Assembly (NCBI GenBank): GCA_017860615.1
Contig: JAGDMU010000006.1
Coordinates: 1-64,000 of the forward strand
Source of the DNA: Pseudomonadota bacterium
GTDB lineage: Bacteria; Campylobacterota; Campylobacteria; Campylobacterales; Sulfurospirillaceae
Direction of reading: 5' to 3'
Length of the DNA stretch: 64,000 bases
Below the pieces are notes generated by a model. It searched no databases. It was not told the DNA's origin and worked only from the letters and a program-made list of their open reading frames with translations. Positions 46,252 through 56,043 of the stretch are shown here, one piece after another. Both the position numbers and the translations under genes were made by a program. How positions within the stretch are numbered: the first letter of the stretch is position 1; each line of letters begins with the position of its first letter.

Positions 46252-47182
46252 TCGCTCACGTATTGTTCTATGGGTAGAAGCCTATCTCTTCTACCCTACT
46301 TCTTTAATCCAGCGACTTTTGTCATATCTATTGTTACCACTGAGTGCTATCTATTGTGCGATTGTTCTCAGCAAACGCTTTTTAGGTAAAAAACGAAAAC
46401 TTTTTTTCACGATTCCCATTGTAAGCATTGGGAACCTCACCGTTGGAGGCAATGGTAAAACCCCTTTTTGTATCGCTTTAGCAAAAGATTATACCAACGT
46501 TGCTATTGTTCTTAGAGGCTATGGACGCAAGTCGCATGGTCTTATTTTAGTCTCAGACAATGGTCAAATTATGTGTGATGCTATGGCAAGCGGTGATGAA
46601 GCGATGCTTTATGCGAAATCTTTGCCTGAATCAACTGTCATCGTGAGTGAAGATCGCGTAGAAGCCATTCGTTTTGCTAAAAAAAGAGGTGCAAAAATTA
46701 TTTTTTTAGATGATGGCTTTTCAAAAAGCCATATTTCAAAAGTTGATATTCTTGTCAGACCAAACCCAGAGCCTCAAAACAGTTTTTGTCTTCCGAGTGG
46801 TCCTTATCGAGAACCTCGTTTCCTCTATAAATATGCCGATATGATCATTTCAGAAGAAATTGATTTTGTACGTCATGTTGAAGTACTCAATCCCACAGAA
46901 AAAATGCTACTCGTGACTGCTATCTCAAAACCAAGTCGTTTAGATGCCTATTTACCACAAAATGTTATTGCTAAAGTGAGTTACGAAGATCATTACATGT
47001 ATAACGAAAAAGAGCTTGAAGCGCTTATGCATGAACATAATGCCACTTCTATTTTAACAACACAAAAAGATGCCGTAAAAATGGCTACATTTGACATTCC
47101 TCTTTCCATTCTCAAGCTTGAAGTCGAAATCTTCCCTGAAACCAAAACAAAAATCAACGCACTTTTAGCTCCTAAACGCTAA
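46244..47182 (+). CDS. lpxK: Tetraacyldisaccharide 4'-kinase
   Basis: This inner-membrane-associated kinase phosphorylates the lipid A precursor at the 4' position. The N-terminal hydrophobic helix (LLLPLSAIYCAIVLS) is followed by the Walker A region PIVSIGNLTVGGNGKTPF and the LRGYGRKS and FLDDGFSKS motifs. The likely start is GTG 46244, overlapping the DegT stop, giving 312 residues; a longer frame to 46190 adds an unlikely basic N terminus. Confidence 0.92.
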   Translation: MFNRSRIVLWVEAYLFYPTSLIQRLLSYLLLPLSAIYCAIVLSKRFLGKKRKLFFTIPIVSIGNLTVGGNGKTPFCIALAKDYTNVAIVLRGYGRKSHGLILVSDNGQIMCDAMASGDEAMLYAKSLPESTVIVSEDRVEAIRFAKKRGAKIIFLDDGFSKSHISKVDILVRPNPEPQNSFCLPSGPYREPRFLYKYADMIISEEIDFVRHVEVLNPTEKMLLVTAISKPSRLDAYLPQNVIAKVSYEDHYMYNEKELEALMHEHNATSILTTQKDAVKMATFDIPLSILKLEVEIFPETKTKINALLAPKR

Positions 47183-47215
47183 AATAAGGCTTTAACCTTT
47201 ACAGAAGGATTTGCT

Positions 47216-48067
47216 GTGCAACACAAAATACAACAAGCACAAATCTTGATGGACGCATTGCCGTACATTAAACAATTTAGCAAAAAAACCATTGTTATCA
47301 AATACGGCGGAGCCGCACAAATCAATCCTGCACTTAAAGAACAATTTGCAAAAGACATTGTTCTGCTGTACCTTGTGGGTATTAAACCTGTCATCATTCA
47401 TGGTGGTGGTAAAAAAATCAACTCCCTTCTTGATAAATTAGAAGTTAAAAGCAATTTTGTCGATGGACTTCGTGTTACAGATGAGCAGGTGATGGAAGTG
47501 GTTGAGATGGTTCTAAGCGGAAGTATCAATAAAGAGATAACAACCCTTTTAAATCACCATGGTGCAAAAGCGATTGGCATTACAGGAAAAGATGCAAATT
47601 TTATGCGTGCAAAACCTATGGATAATGGAAAATATGGGTTAGTAGGTGATATTACCAAAATTGATAAAAAAGTACTAAAGCACCTTATTCGTGAAAAATT
47701 CATCCCTGTTATTGCCCCTATTGCAGCTGGAGATGATGTTGATCACCCAGGTTATAATATCAATGCTGATTTAGCCGCAAGTAAAATTGCTGTAGCACTC
47801 AAAGCCAAAAAAATCATCTTTCTGACCGATACCCTAGGCGTACTTGATAAAGAAGGCAATCTGATTTCAAGTCTTGATAAAACCAAAATCAAAGCCCTTA
47901 AAAAAGATGGTACCATCAGCGGTGGTATGATCCCCAAACTTGACGCATGTTTAGAAACTCTGCGTGGAGGTGTTGAACGTGCCCACATTATTGATGGTAG
48001 GGTTGAACACTCCATCTTACTAGAGCTTTTTACCAAAGATGGTATTGGAACTATTATTAAAGAATAA
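47216..48067 (+). CDS. argB: Acetylglutamate kinase
   Basis: This 283-residue kinase performs the second step of arginine synthesis. Motifs are TIVIKYGGAAQI, PVIIHGGGKKINSLL, GLRVTDEQVMEVVEMVLSG (in parts), YNINADLAASKIA and ISGGMIPKLDACLETLRGGV. The start is GTG with AGAAGGA upstream. A hairpin follows before thrC. Confidence 0.95.
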   Translation: MQHKIQQAQILMDALPYIKQFSKKTIVIKYGGAAQINPALKEQFAKDIVLLYLVGIKPVIIHGGGKKINSLLDKLEVKSNFVDGLRVTDEQVMEVVEMVLSGSINKEITTLLNHHGAKAIGITGKDANFMRAKPMDNGKYGLVGDITKIDKKVLKHLIREKFIPVIAPIAAGDDVDHPGYNINADLAASKIAVALKAKKIIFLTDTLGVLDKEGNLISSLDKTKIKALKKDGTISGGMIPKLDACLETLRGGVERAHIIDGRVEHSILLELFTKDGIGTIIKE

Positions 48068-48122
48068 AAACTAAACTCTGCCAATTTTATTGGCTAGCTT
48101 TAGCGCCCCAGTGGCTAACGTA

Positions 48123-48147
48123 GCTAAAAGAGCTTCGCTTTTTTAGC
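48123..48147 (+). terminator. Hairpin after argB, possible terminator
   Basis: GCTAAAAGAGC/GCTTTTTTAGC stem (10 of 11 pairs) with a 3-base loop and six T residues inside the right arm. It is 32 bases before thrC, so it may end or attenuate argB transcription. Confidence 0.55.
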
Positions 48148-48178
48148 GTATAAACAATTAAGTAAGGACAAAAGAATT

Positions 48179-49663
48179 ATGTTTATCGAAACGCGTGGAA
48201 ATGATGGTATTAAGCCAAACAAGGTTCCCTTTTCATTTGCTATTTTAAATCCAAGTGCAAGCTTTGGCGGACTTTATGTGCCAGAAAACTTACCTAAAAT
48301 CGATACAGATTTTTTAGAAAGTGCCTCTAAAAAGAGCTATAAAGAGATCACAATTGATATTTTAAGACTTTTTAACATTGACATTGAAGAAGAAGTCATG
48401 CAAAAAGCAGTTTCCTTGTACGATGCCTTTGATGATGCAAAAGAGCCTACGCCTCTGACCCAAATCGAAGAAGACCTTTTTGTCAATGAGCTCTACCATG
48501 GTCCGACACGCGCGTTTAAAGATATGGCATTGCAACCTTTTGGCTACATTCTTTCACACCTTGCACAAAAACTGGGTGAGCAATACCTCATTTTAGCAGC
48601 AACCAGTGGCGATACAGGTCCCGCAACGCTTGATACCTTTGCCAACAAGCCCAACATCAAAGTTGTGTGCCTTTATCCTGATGGTGGAACCAGTGACGTG
48701 CAACGCCTTCAAATGACAACACAGAAAAGTGCTAACCTAAAAATCATTGGCATTCATGGTAATTTTGATGATGCTCAAAATGCACTCAAATCACTACTTG
48801 CATCACCTAGCTTCAAAGAAGCACTCAGTGCTAAACATATTAAACTCAGTGCTGCAAACTCGGTGAATTTTGGACGTATCATTTTCCAAATCATCTACCA
48901 CATTTACGCCTATGTTGCTATGCTCAAACAAGGCAAAATTACACTTGGAAAGCCTTTTTACACCATCATTCCTAGTGGTAATTTTGGTAATGCTTTGGGT
49001 GCGTATTATGCAAAAAAAATGGGTCTTCCAATTGAGAAAATCTTGATTGCCTCTAATATCAACAATATTTTAACTGACTTAATTATGACAGGTGTTTACG
49101 ACCTTCGCAATCGAAGCTTGCTTCAAACAACCTCCCCTGCAATGGATATTTTGATCTCATCCAATGTTGAGCGTGTTTTATTTGATAAATTTGGTGCATC
49201 TCGTACTAAAGAGCTTATGGAAGCACTAAAAGAACAGAAAATCTATACACTGACAAGCAGTGAATTAGCAAGCCTTCAAGAGGACTTTGAAGCGGTTTAC
49301 TGTGATGATGCTTTTGGTAAAGAGCAAATCAAGCATTACGCGCAAAAAGGCTATGTGATGGATCCGCATACGGCAACCTGTCTTAAAGCCTACCAAACAC
49401 TGAAAGCAAAGCCACTTCCATGCGTGCTTTGCTCCACAGCTGAATGGACAAAATTTGCTCCAACAATGCTTAATGCCATTAAGCAAGATAGCATCAAATA
49501 CAGCGATAAAGAAGCATTAGAAGGCATTAGTAAAGCGCTTAATGTGACTATTCCTACATGTATCAGCGAGCTTTTTAACGAGCCTGTTATTCACGATAAG
49601 GTTGTTGCAAAAGAAAACATTGAAGCAGAGATTTTTGACTTTTTACATAAGGCATGTCAATGA
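48179..49663 (+). CDS. thrC: Threonine synthase
   Basis: This 494-residue PLP enzyme converts phosphohomoserine to threonine. Motifs are LYHGPTRAFKDMALQPFG (PLP lysine in AFKD), LAATSGDTGPATLD and IIPSGNFGNALGAYYAKKMG. It is the long class II type typical of Proteobacteria. It starts after AAGGACAAAAGAATT and overlaps kdsB at its stop. Confidence 0.95.
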   Translation: MFIETRGNDGIKPNKVPFSFAILNPSASFGGLYVPENLPKIDTDFLESASKKSYKEITIDILRLFNIDIEEEVMQKAVSLYDAFDDAKEPTPLTQIEEDLFVNELYHGPTRAFKDMALQPFGYILSHLAQKLGEQYLILAATSGDTGPATLDTFANKPNIKVVCLYPDGGTSDVQRLQMTTQKSANLKIIGIHGNFDDAQNALKSLLASPSFKEALSAKHIKLSAANSVNFGRIIFQIIYHIYAYVAMLKQGKITLGKPFYTIIPSGNFGNALGAYYAKKMGLPIEKILIASNINNILTDLIMTGVYDLRNRSLLQTTSPAMDILISSNVERVLFDKFGASRTKELMEALKEQKIYTLTSSELASLQEDFEAVYCDDAFGKEQIKHYAQKGYVMDPHTATCLKAYQTLKAKPLPCVLCSTAEWTKFAPTMLNAIKQDSIKYSDKEALEGISKALNVTIPTCISELFNEPVIHDKVVAKENIEAEIFDFLHKACQ

Positions 49664-50364
49664 TTATTATCCCTGCACGTCTTGCTTCTACACGCTTTCC
49701 CAATAAAATCTTGGCCAACATCAATGGACTACCTATGGTTATTGCAACAGCCAAACGTGTACAAAATCTTGATGATGTTGCTATTGCTGCCGATACAGAT
49801 GAAGTTGTAGCGCTTGCAAAAGATTATGGTTTTAAAGCTATTTTGACTTCACAAAATCATCAAAGTGGAACCGATCGCATTAATGAGGCAGCATCTAAAC
49901 TGAGTCTCTCTGAGAATGAGATTATCATCAATGTGCAAGCCGATGAGCCGTTCATTGAAGAAGCTGTCGTAAAAAGCGTGATTGATCGAGCGAAAAATAC
50001 TGATGCGATGATTACCAGTGCGTGTAAAAAGATCGATCTTTTACATGTCAAAGATCCTAACCTTGTTAAAGTCATTTTAGATGCACATGGCAATGCGATC
50101 TATTTTTCCAGAAGTGCCATTCCGTATGATCGTGAAGGTGGATTTGATGGCTATTTTGGACATTTAGGCATCTACGCATTTCGCAAAAAATCTCTTGAAA
50201 CCTTCTGTACACTTCCTTACACACCCATTGAGCACATAGAAAAATTAGAGCAACTTCGAGCTATTTATCATGGGTATAAAATTGCCATGGTGGAAGTGGA
50301 GAGTCAAAGTTTTGGGATTGATACCAAAGAAGATTTAGAGCGAGCACTCACATTTTTTAAATAA
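49660..50364 (+). CDS. kdsB: 3-deoxy-manno-octulosonate cytidylyltransferase
   Basis: This ~234-residue enzyme activates Kdo with CTP for LPS core. Motifs are IIIPARLASTRFPNKILA (nucleotide binding), TSQNHQSGTDRINEAA, INVQADEPFIE and YFGHLGIYAFRK. The ATG at 49660 overlaps the thrC stop as ATGA; an in-frame ATG at 49654 adds two residues. With lpxK it links this cluster to LPS assembly. Confidence 0.95.
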   Translation: MIIIPARLASTRFPNKILANINGLPMVIATAKRVQNLDDVAIAADTDEVVALAKDYGFKAILTSQNHQSGTDRINEAASKLSLSENEIIINVQADEPFIEEAVVKSVIDRAKNTDAMITSACKKIDLLHVKDPNLVKVILDAHGNAIYFSRSAIPYDREGGFDGYFGHLGIYAFRKKSLETFCTLPYTPIEHIEKLEQLRAIYHGYKIAMVEVESQSFGIDTKEDLERALTFFK

Positions 50365-50371
50365 ACCAAAC

Positions 50372-50394
50372 AAGAGAGCCATGAAGCTCTCTTT
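50372..50394. terminator. Bidirectional terminator between kdsB and the 96-residue gene
   Basis: AAGAGAGC/GCTCTCTT stem of 8 bp with a 6-base loop, T-rich on the plus side, located between convergent genes. Confidence 0.8.
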
Positions 50395-50399
50395 ACCTT

Positions 50400-50690
50400 T
50401 TAAACCGCTACTTGTTCAAACGTATCATTTTCGTGATCGAAGAGATACGCTTCCATTGGGTTTTCGCCTACTTGAAAGATAATTTTACATGACTCAAAAC
50501 CTGATTTTTTAAGCCCTTTTGTTACCACTTCTAAGATAAACGTACGGGTGCTAAACATATGCGTTGTCGTATCACCCTCATATGCAAACGTTTCGCCTTC
50601 TATAGGCGTTATTCCCTCTTTTTTGAGATGTTTTTCAAATACAACTTGGTCTTTCAAACCTTCAACTTCAACAATTAACACAACTTTCAT
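50400..50690 (-). CDS. Small conserved hypothetical protein
   Basis: This 96-residue acidic protein (MKVVLIVEVEGLKDQVVFEK) has an alternating beta-alpha pattern, with no signal peptide and one cysteine. I do not recognise a family. It starts directly after the dsbD stop (50691), so it is probably the second gene of that unit. Confidence 0.7.
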   Translation of the reverse strand: MKVVLIVEVEGLKDQVVFEKHLKKEGITPIEGETFAYEGDTTTHMFSTRTFILEVVTKGLKKSGFESCKIIFQVGENPMEAYLFDHENDTFEQVAV

Positions 50691-52439
50691 TTATAGTCCT
50701 AATTTTTCTAAATGTATTAAAAACTCATCCGCATTTTTAAAACCAACAAGGCGTAATTCACTCATTTCTTTACCCTCTTTGAAAAATAAAATAGCAGGAG
50801 GTCCGTAAATATTAAAGGCTTTTTGAAGTGCCTTATCTTCTTCACTGTTTTTTGTAACATCGGCCTTTAAAAGTGTAAGTTTTTCAAGTTTTGCCTTGAC
50901 ACGTGTATCACTAAACGTAAACTGTTCAAACTCAATACAATTAACACACCAATCTGCATAAAAGTCTAACATAACAGGCTTTTGTGAGTTTTTCAACGCA
51001 AGATTAAGCTCATCGATATTTTTGATTTTATGAAATGTTGTCGATGAAGCAGAAACTGCCACATTCTCTTTAAGCGTAAATTTCTCAAAAGGGGCTAATG
51101 GGTTAGTTGCGCCACTTAAAAAGCCTACTAAAAGTGCGATGCCATAGACAAGTACCATAAACAAAAAGCTTTTAAGTACTTTTTGCCACCCTTTGGTATG
51201 CTCATGAAAAGACTCTAATGCCCCGAAATAAATAGAACTACTAATGAGAAGTACTGCCCACAATGCCATACTGACAAAACTTGGAATGATACGTGAAAGC
51301 ACCCAAATAGCAACACCTAGAAGCATTACACCAAAAAAGGCTGTAATGTTTTGCATCCACATTCCAGGACGAGGCATATAACGACCTGCAGTTGTCCCAA
51401 TGAGAAGCAATGGAGCGCCCATTCCAAGGCTCATCACAAAAAGAGCAGCTCCGCCAAGAAGTGCATCACCACTTTGAGAGATATAGATAAGAGCACCAGC
51501 AAGAGGTGCCGCCACACAAGGACCGACAATAAGAGCCGATAAAAAGCCCATAATGGCGATACCTACAACACCCTGTGTTTGCGCTTCTCCAGTTTTTTTA
51601 TTGACCCTATTTTGAATAAATGAAGGCATTTTGATCTCATAAAAACCAAACATAGAAAGGGCTAATAACACAAAAATAGCACTAAAAATGCCAATAACCC
51701 AAGGATCTTGCATCGAAGCTTGCAAATTAGCACCAAAAAGTGCTGCTAAAACACCGGCTATTGTATAGGCAAGTGACATGGCAAAGACATAGACTAAAGA
51801 GAGCCAAAATCCTTTTTTTGCATTCATAGAAACGGTTGGTTGAGAAACAATGATAGAAGAGAGAATAGGAATCATCGGAAAAACACAGGGCGTTAAAGAG
51901 AGCAAAAGTCCAAAACCAAAAAAGCTTAGAAGAACTAAGGCTATATTTTCGTTCATCAAACGCGCTGCAATACCATCTTGTTCTGATAAAGGTGCTCCAT
52001 TTTGTACACTTCCACCTTTTAGTTTAAAGGTAAATTCTTTGCTTTCAGGCTGATAACAAATACCAAGTTCTGAACAACCTTGGTACGAAAATTTGAGTGT
52101 AAAACTTCCTTTTTTAACCTCATTTTCCAATAAACTTTGCGGTATAAAAAGCTCAAAAGGTTTGCGTTGTGTCATGGTATCATGAAAATATTCAGGTTTT
52201 GGTTTTTCAACCATCGCTGAAATATCAATGGCTTTTGGCTTGATAAGCTCTAGTATCATTTTATCATCGTACAAATAGATACCTTCACCCAAAATGACAC
52301 TGATCATTACACCTTGTGTACTGTGTGTTGCTGTAACTTTAAAAGCCTCTTCCGCCGTCAAAAGTTTTGGTTTTTCAACACCAAAGAGTGTCACCACCAG
52401 TAAAAAAAATAAGGCAGAATAACGAAAAATTTGTTGCAC
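50691..52439 (-). CDS. dsbD: Thiol:disulfide interchange protein DsbD
   Basis: This 582-residue membrane reductase carries electrons from cytoplasmic thioredoxin to periplasmic thiol proteins. The order is: signal peptide, N-terminal Ig-like domain with redox Cys (YQGCSELGICYQPESKEF), eight-helix CcdA-like core with Cys in SLTPCVFPMIPI and IVGPCVAAPLAGAL, and a C-terminal thioredoxin domain with WCVNCIEFE. The start is GTG 52439. It may reduce the DsbA/DsbC-like protein encoded at 19955. Confidence 0.93.
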   Translation of the reverse strand: MQQIFRYSALFFLLVVTLFGVEKPKLLTAEEAFKVTATHSTQGVMISVILGEGIYLYDDKMILELIKPKAIDISAMVEKPKPEYFHDTMTQRKPFELFIPQSLLENEVKKGSFTLKFSYQGCSELGICYQPESKEFTFKLKGGSVQNGAPLSEQDGIAARLMNENIALVLLSFFGFGLLLSLTPCVFPMIPILSSIIVSQPTVSMNAKKGFWLSLVYVFAMSLAYTIAGVLAALFGANLQASMQDPWVIGIFSAIFVLLALSMFGFYEIKMPSFIQNRVNKKTGEAQTQGVVGIAIMGFLSALIVGPCVAAPLAGALIYISQSGDALLGGAALFVMSLGMGAPLLLIGTTAGRYMPRPGMWMQNITAFFGVMLLGVAIWVLSRIIPSFVSMALWAVLLISSSIYFGALESFHEHTKGWQKVLKSFLFMVLVYGIALLVGFLSGATNPLAPFEKFTLKENVAVSASSTTFHKIKNIDELNLALKNSQKPVMLDFYADWCVNCIEFEQFTFSDTRVKAKLEKLTLLKADVTKNSEEDKALQKAFNIYGPPAILFFKEGKEMSELRLVGFKNADEFLIHLEKLGL

Positions 52440-52554
52440 AAAATCACCTTTGGTAAAATAATTTTTTATTGTAGCAAAGAAGTCTAAATGTTTTTTAAAT
52501 TAAAACGATTTTTAGGGTATTATTAATTACAAGATGGCAAAGCAGGAGTACGGT

Positions 52555-53448
52555 ATGGGCAAAAAGAAAAAAGAGAAACTAGTACTACAAAATGAAGAAC
52601 TTGTTATGGCAAAAGAGAGTTCCAAAGATAAAGAAGAGAAAGTTCAAATTTGGGTCAAAAAAAGTGATCTCAAATACGATAAAGAGCTCAAAAAGATTCA
52701 AATAGAACTGCTTAAATTTCAAAATCATGTGAAAGATAAAGGACAAAAAGTACTCATTATCATCGAAGGACGCGATGCTGCGGGAAAAGGTGGAACCATT
52801 AAGCGTATCACCGAACACTTGAACCCTAGGGGTGCTAGAATTGTAGCCCTTCCTAAGCCCTCCGATACAGAACGCTCGCAGTGGTACTTCCAACGCTATA
52901 CCCAATACCTGCCTTCTGCTGGCGAAATCGTACTCTTTGATAGGTCTTGGTATAACCGAGCAGGTGTTGAGCCTGTGATGGGCTTTTGTAGCCAAGAAGA
53001 ACATAAAGAATTTTTACGAGAAGTTCCAAAATTTGAAACGATGCTTGTAAATGCGGGCATTATTCTCTTCAAGTTTTATTTTTCCGTGAGTAAAGAAGAG
53101 CAAGCTAAACGATTTCGTGAGCGTAAAACAGATCCACTCAAACAGTTTAAACTCTCACCCGTTGATGCAAAATCACAAGAACTCTGGGACCAATACACCG
53201 TTGCAAAATACTCAATGCTTTTAGCTTCCAATAACCCTCGTGCTCCTTGGACGATCATTCTCTCTGATGATAAGAAAAAAGCACGCCTCAATACCATAAA
53301 ACATATTTTAAAAAATGTGGAGTATCCCGATAAAATTAAAAAGAAACATCTTAAAACAGAAATAGAGATTGTTCGTACAGCAAAACAAGAGATAGAGATT
53401 ATGGAGCAAAATTTACCAAGTGAAAATCTTTCACATTTAAATGGATAA
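52555..53448 (+). CDS. ppk2: Polyphosphate kinase 2 (PPK2) family
   Basis: This 297-residue P-loop kinase uses polyphosphate to phosphorylate nucleotides. Walker A is IIEGRDAAGKGGTIKRI, then LPKPSDTERSQWYFQRY, FDRSWYNRAGVEPVMGFC and the lid RFRERKTDPLKQFKLSP. I chose ATG 52555 because GGAG sits 6 bases upstream; ATG 52534 adds seven residues without a ribosome-binding site. ADP or GDP preference cannot be read from the sequence. It converges on dnaK. Confidence 0.92.
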   Translation: MGKKKKEKLVLQNEELVMAKESSKDKEEKVQIWVKKSDLKYDKELKKIQIELLKFQNHVKDKGQKVLIIIEGRDAAGKGGTIKRITEHLNPRGARIVALPKPSDTERSQWYFQRYTQYLPSAGEIVLFDRSWYNRAGVEPVMGFCSQEEHKEFLREVPKFETMLVNAGIILFKFYFSVSKEEQAKRFRERKTDPLKQFKLSPVDAKSQELWDQYTVAKYSMLLASNNPRAPWTIILSDDKKKARLNTIKHILKNVEYPDKIKKKHLKTEIEIVRTAKQEIEIMEQNLPSENLSHLNG

Positions 53449-53467
53449 ACGTAATAGTCAAATAGGC

Positions 53468-53489
53468 GACCTAGCCAAGTGGCTAGGTC
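53468..53489. terminator. Hairpin between ppk2 and dnaK
   Basis: Perfect 9-bp stem GACCTAGCC/GGCTAGGTC with a 4-base loop between convergent genes. There is no T-run on either side, so termination efficiency is uncertain. Confidence 0.6.
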
Positions 53490-53501
53490 ATGGAGTATGA
53501 T

Positions 53502-55375
53502 TTATTCTACTTCAGCGTCGATGACATCGTCATCTTTTTTAGCTTTTGGTTTTTCACCACCAGCTGCACCGCCTGCTTCACCTTGGTCTTTTTTGTACAT
53601 TGCTTCAGCCAATTTATGGCTCGCTTCGCTTAAAGATTTTACTTTTGCATCGATTTGCTCTTTTGTAGCACTCTCGTTTGCAAGAACTTCTTTAAGGGCT
53701 TTAAGCTCTGCTTCGATTTTTGCTTTCTCTTCAGCACTAATTGCATCGCCCATTTCACCTAAAGATTTCTCTGTTTGGTGAGCAAGTGCGTCTGCTTGAT
53801 TTCTAGCATCAACCGCTTCTTTACGTTTTTTGTCTTCTTCTTTGTGAAGCTCTGCATCTTTAACCATTTTCTCGATTTCAGCATCATCAAGTCCTGAACT
53901 ACCAGAGATTTTGATCTCTTGCGCTTTACCGGTTGCTTTATCTTTGGCAGAAACGGTTAAGATACCATTCGCATCGATGTCAAACGCAACTTCGATTTGT
54001 GGTACACCACGAGGTGCTGGTGGGATACTCTCAAGGTTAAATTGACCAAGTGATTTGTTATCTCTTGCAAACTCACGCTCGCCTTGTAGGGCATGAATGG
54101 TAACCGCTGGTTGGTTATCTTCCGCTGTTGAGAACACTTGAGATTTTTTAACAGGAATCGTTGTACCTTTTTCGATAAGTCCAAAGTCTCAATACCAAGG
54201 CTTAGAGGCGTAACATCTAAAAGAAGAATGTCTTTGACATCACCCTTAATAACCGCACCTTGAATTGCCGCACCAATCGCTACAACTTCATCAGGATTTA
54301 CAGATTTGTTAAGCTCTTTCTCGAAAAACTCTTTTACTTTTTGTTGAACTAAAGGAACACGGGTTGAACCACCCACCATAACGATCTCTTTAATTTCAGC
54401 TTTTTTCAAATCAGAGTCATTGACAACTTCTTTGATTTTTTTAATCGTAAGTGCCACTAAATCTTCGATCATAGACTCAAATTTAGCCCGAGTAAGCTTT
54501 TTAACAAGGTGTTTTGGACCTGTTGCATCAGCAGTGATAAATGGCAAGTTAACCTCTGTCTCATTCGAAGAAGAGAGCTCTTTTTTCGCATTTTCAGCCG
54601 CTTCTTTTAAACGTTGAAGTGCCATTACATCAGATTTTAGATCGATACCATTGTCATTCTTAAATTCAGCAACCAACCAGTCGATGAGTCTATTATCAAA
54701 GTCATCACCACCGAGGAACGCATCACCACCCGTTGCCAAAACTTCAACAACATTATCACCTGTCTCAAGTACAGTAACGTCAAATGTACCACCACCCAAG
54801 TCATAAACAACGATTTTTTCAGCCTCTTTTTTGTCCAAACCGTAAGAGAGCGCTGCAGCTGTTGGCTCGTTGATAATACGAAGAACGTTTAAGCCAGCAA
54901 TCGTACCAGCCTCTTTAGTCGCTTTTCTTTGTGAGTCATTGAAGTATGCTGGAACAGTAATAACCGCATCAGTTACCTCTTCACCAAGATACGCTTCTGC
55001 ATCTTCTTTAAGTTTCATCAATACTTTTGCACTGATTTCTTGTGGAGTATAGACTTTACCATCGATTTCAATCGCACATGCACCATTTCTATCAACAACT
55101 GCATAAGGAAGACGTTTTTTAGCTTCGTTAGCTTTGTCTTCATTGCTCATAAGACCCATAATTCTCTTGATAGAGTAGATGGTTCTTTTTGGATTTGTGA
55201 CCGCTTGACGTTTTGCAGTATCACCTACAAGAACTTCTTCTTTATCTGTAAATGCAACAACAGAAGGCGTTGTGTTTTTTCCCTCTTTGTTTGGAATAAC
55301 TTTACTCTCACCTCTCTCGTATACAGAGACACATGAGTTTGTTGTTCCTAAATCGATACCAATTACTTTTCCCAT
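53502..55375 (-). pseudogene. dnaK: dnaK, Hsp70 chaperone, with an apparent 16-base deletion and frameshift
   Basis: The first frame (55375 down) encodes DnaK from [15 protein letters not shown] to [13 protein letters not shown], then runs out of frame at 54181. The correct sequence resumes at 54180 in another frame with [17 protein letters not shown] and continues to the usual end DDVIDAEVE. Family members have about six residues (GGVMTK-like) between ETL and LIEKG. Only two bases are present here, so 16 bases seem missing. Restoring them gives 629 residues, the normal DnaK length. All other motifs ([28 protein letters not shown]) are intact. It is the last gene of hrcA-grpE-dnaK. Loss of DnaK would be costly, so a sequence error is likely. 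Confidence 0.9.
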
Positions 55376-55479
55376 TTTTTATCCTTTGTCATTTTGATTT
55401 TTACTATTTTCTTGAGCACGAACAAAGTCCGTCCTCAATTCATTGCACTAAAGCACAACCTGACGGTCATATTTTAGTT

Positions 55480-56040
55480 TTATTTTACAATACTCACCAT
55501 TGCTGGTCTTAAAATGCGTTCTTTGATCTTGTAGCCTTTTTGGAAAACCTGCAAAATCTCACCACTACCTTTTTCTTCGCTCTCCAATTGCATAACAGCT
55601 TCATGGAAATTAGGATCAAAAGTTCCTTCAATATCCACAAGCTCAACACCATGTTTTTCAAACGCTTTTCTAAACTGTTCAATCGTTAACTCTAAACCCT
55701 CTTTAACTTTACTAAGAAGTTCACCACTCTCAACATCAGGATTGCTTCCTGCAAGAATTGCCATTTCTAAAGAGTCAATCACAGGTAAAAGATCACGGGC
55801 AAACACTTCATGTGCATAGGAAATCGCTTGCATCTTCTCTTTTTCCAAGCGTCGTTTCATATTGTCGAAATCAGCATTAGCTCGTAAATACCTATCTTCA
55901 AGTTCAGCAATTTTGGAGTTTAGTTCTTCAACTTCATTGTTTTGCTCGCATTCACACTCTTCATTATCTCTACAACACTCAGGGATAATCTCAGCAGAAA
56001 CATCAGAAATCGTCTGTTCCTCTTTTACTTTTTCATCCAC
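55480..56040 (-). CDS. grpE: Nucleotide exchange factor GrpE
   Basis: This 186-residue DnaK partner has a long N-terminal coiled coil (EVEELNSKIAELEDRYLRANADFDNMKRR, in parts) and the C-terminal wing (HGVELVDIEGTFDPNFHEAVMQ, KGYKIKERILRPAMVSI). It starts with GTG after AAGGAG, 3 bp beyond the hrcA stop. A 104-bp gap separates it from dnaK. Confidence 0.95.
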   Translation of the reverse strand: MDEKVKEEQTISDVSAEIIPECCRDNEECECEQNNEVEELNSKIAELEDRYLRANADFDNMKRRLEKEKMQAISYAHEVFARDLLPVIDSLEMAILAGSNPDVESGELLSKVKEGLELTIEQFRKAFEKHGVELVDIEGTFDPNFHEAVMQLESEEKGSGEILQVFQKGYKIKERILRPAMVSIVK

Positions 56041-56043
56041 ATT

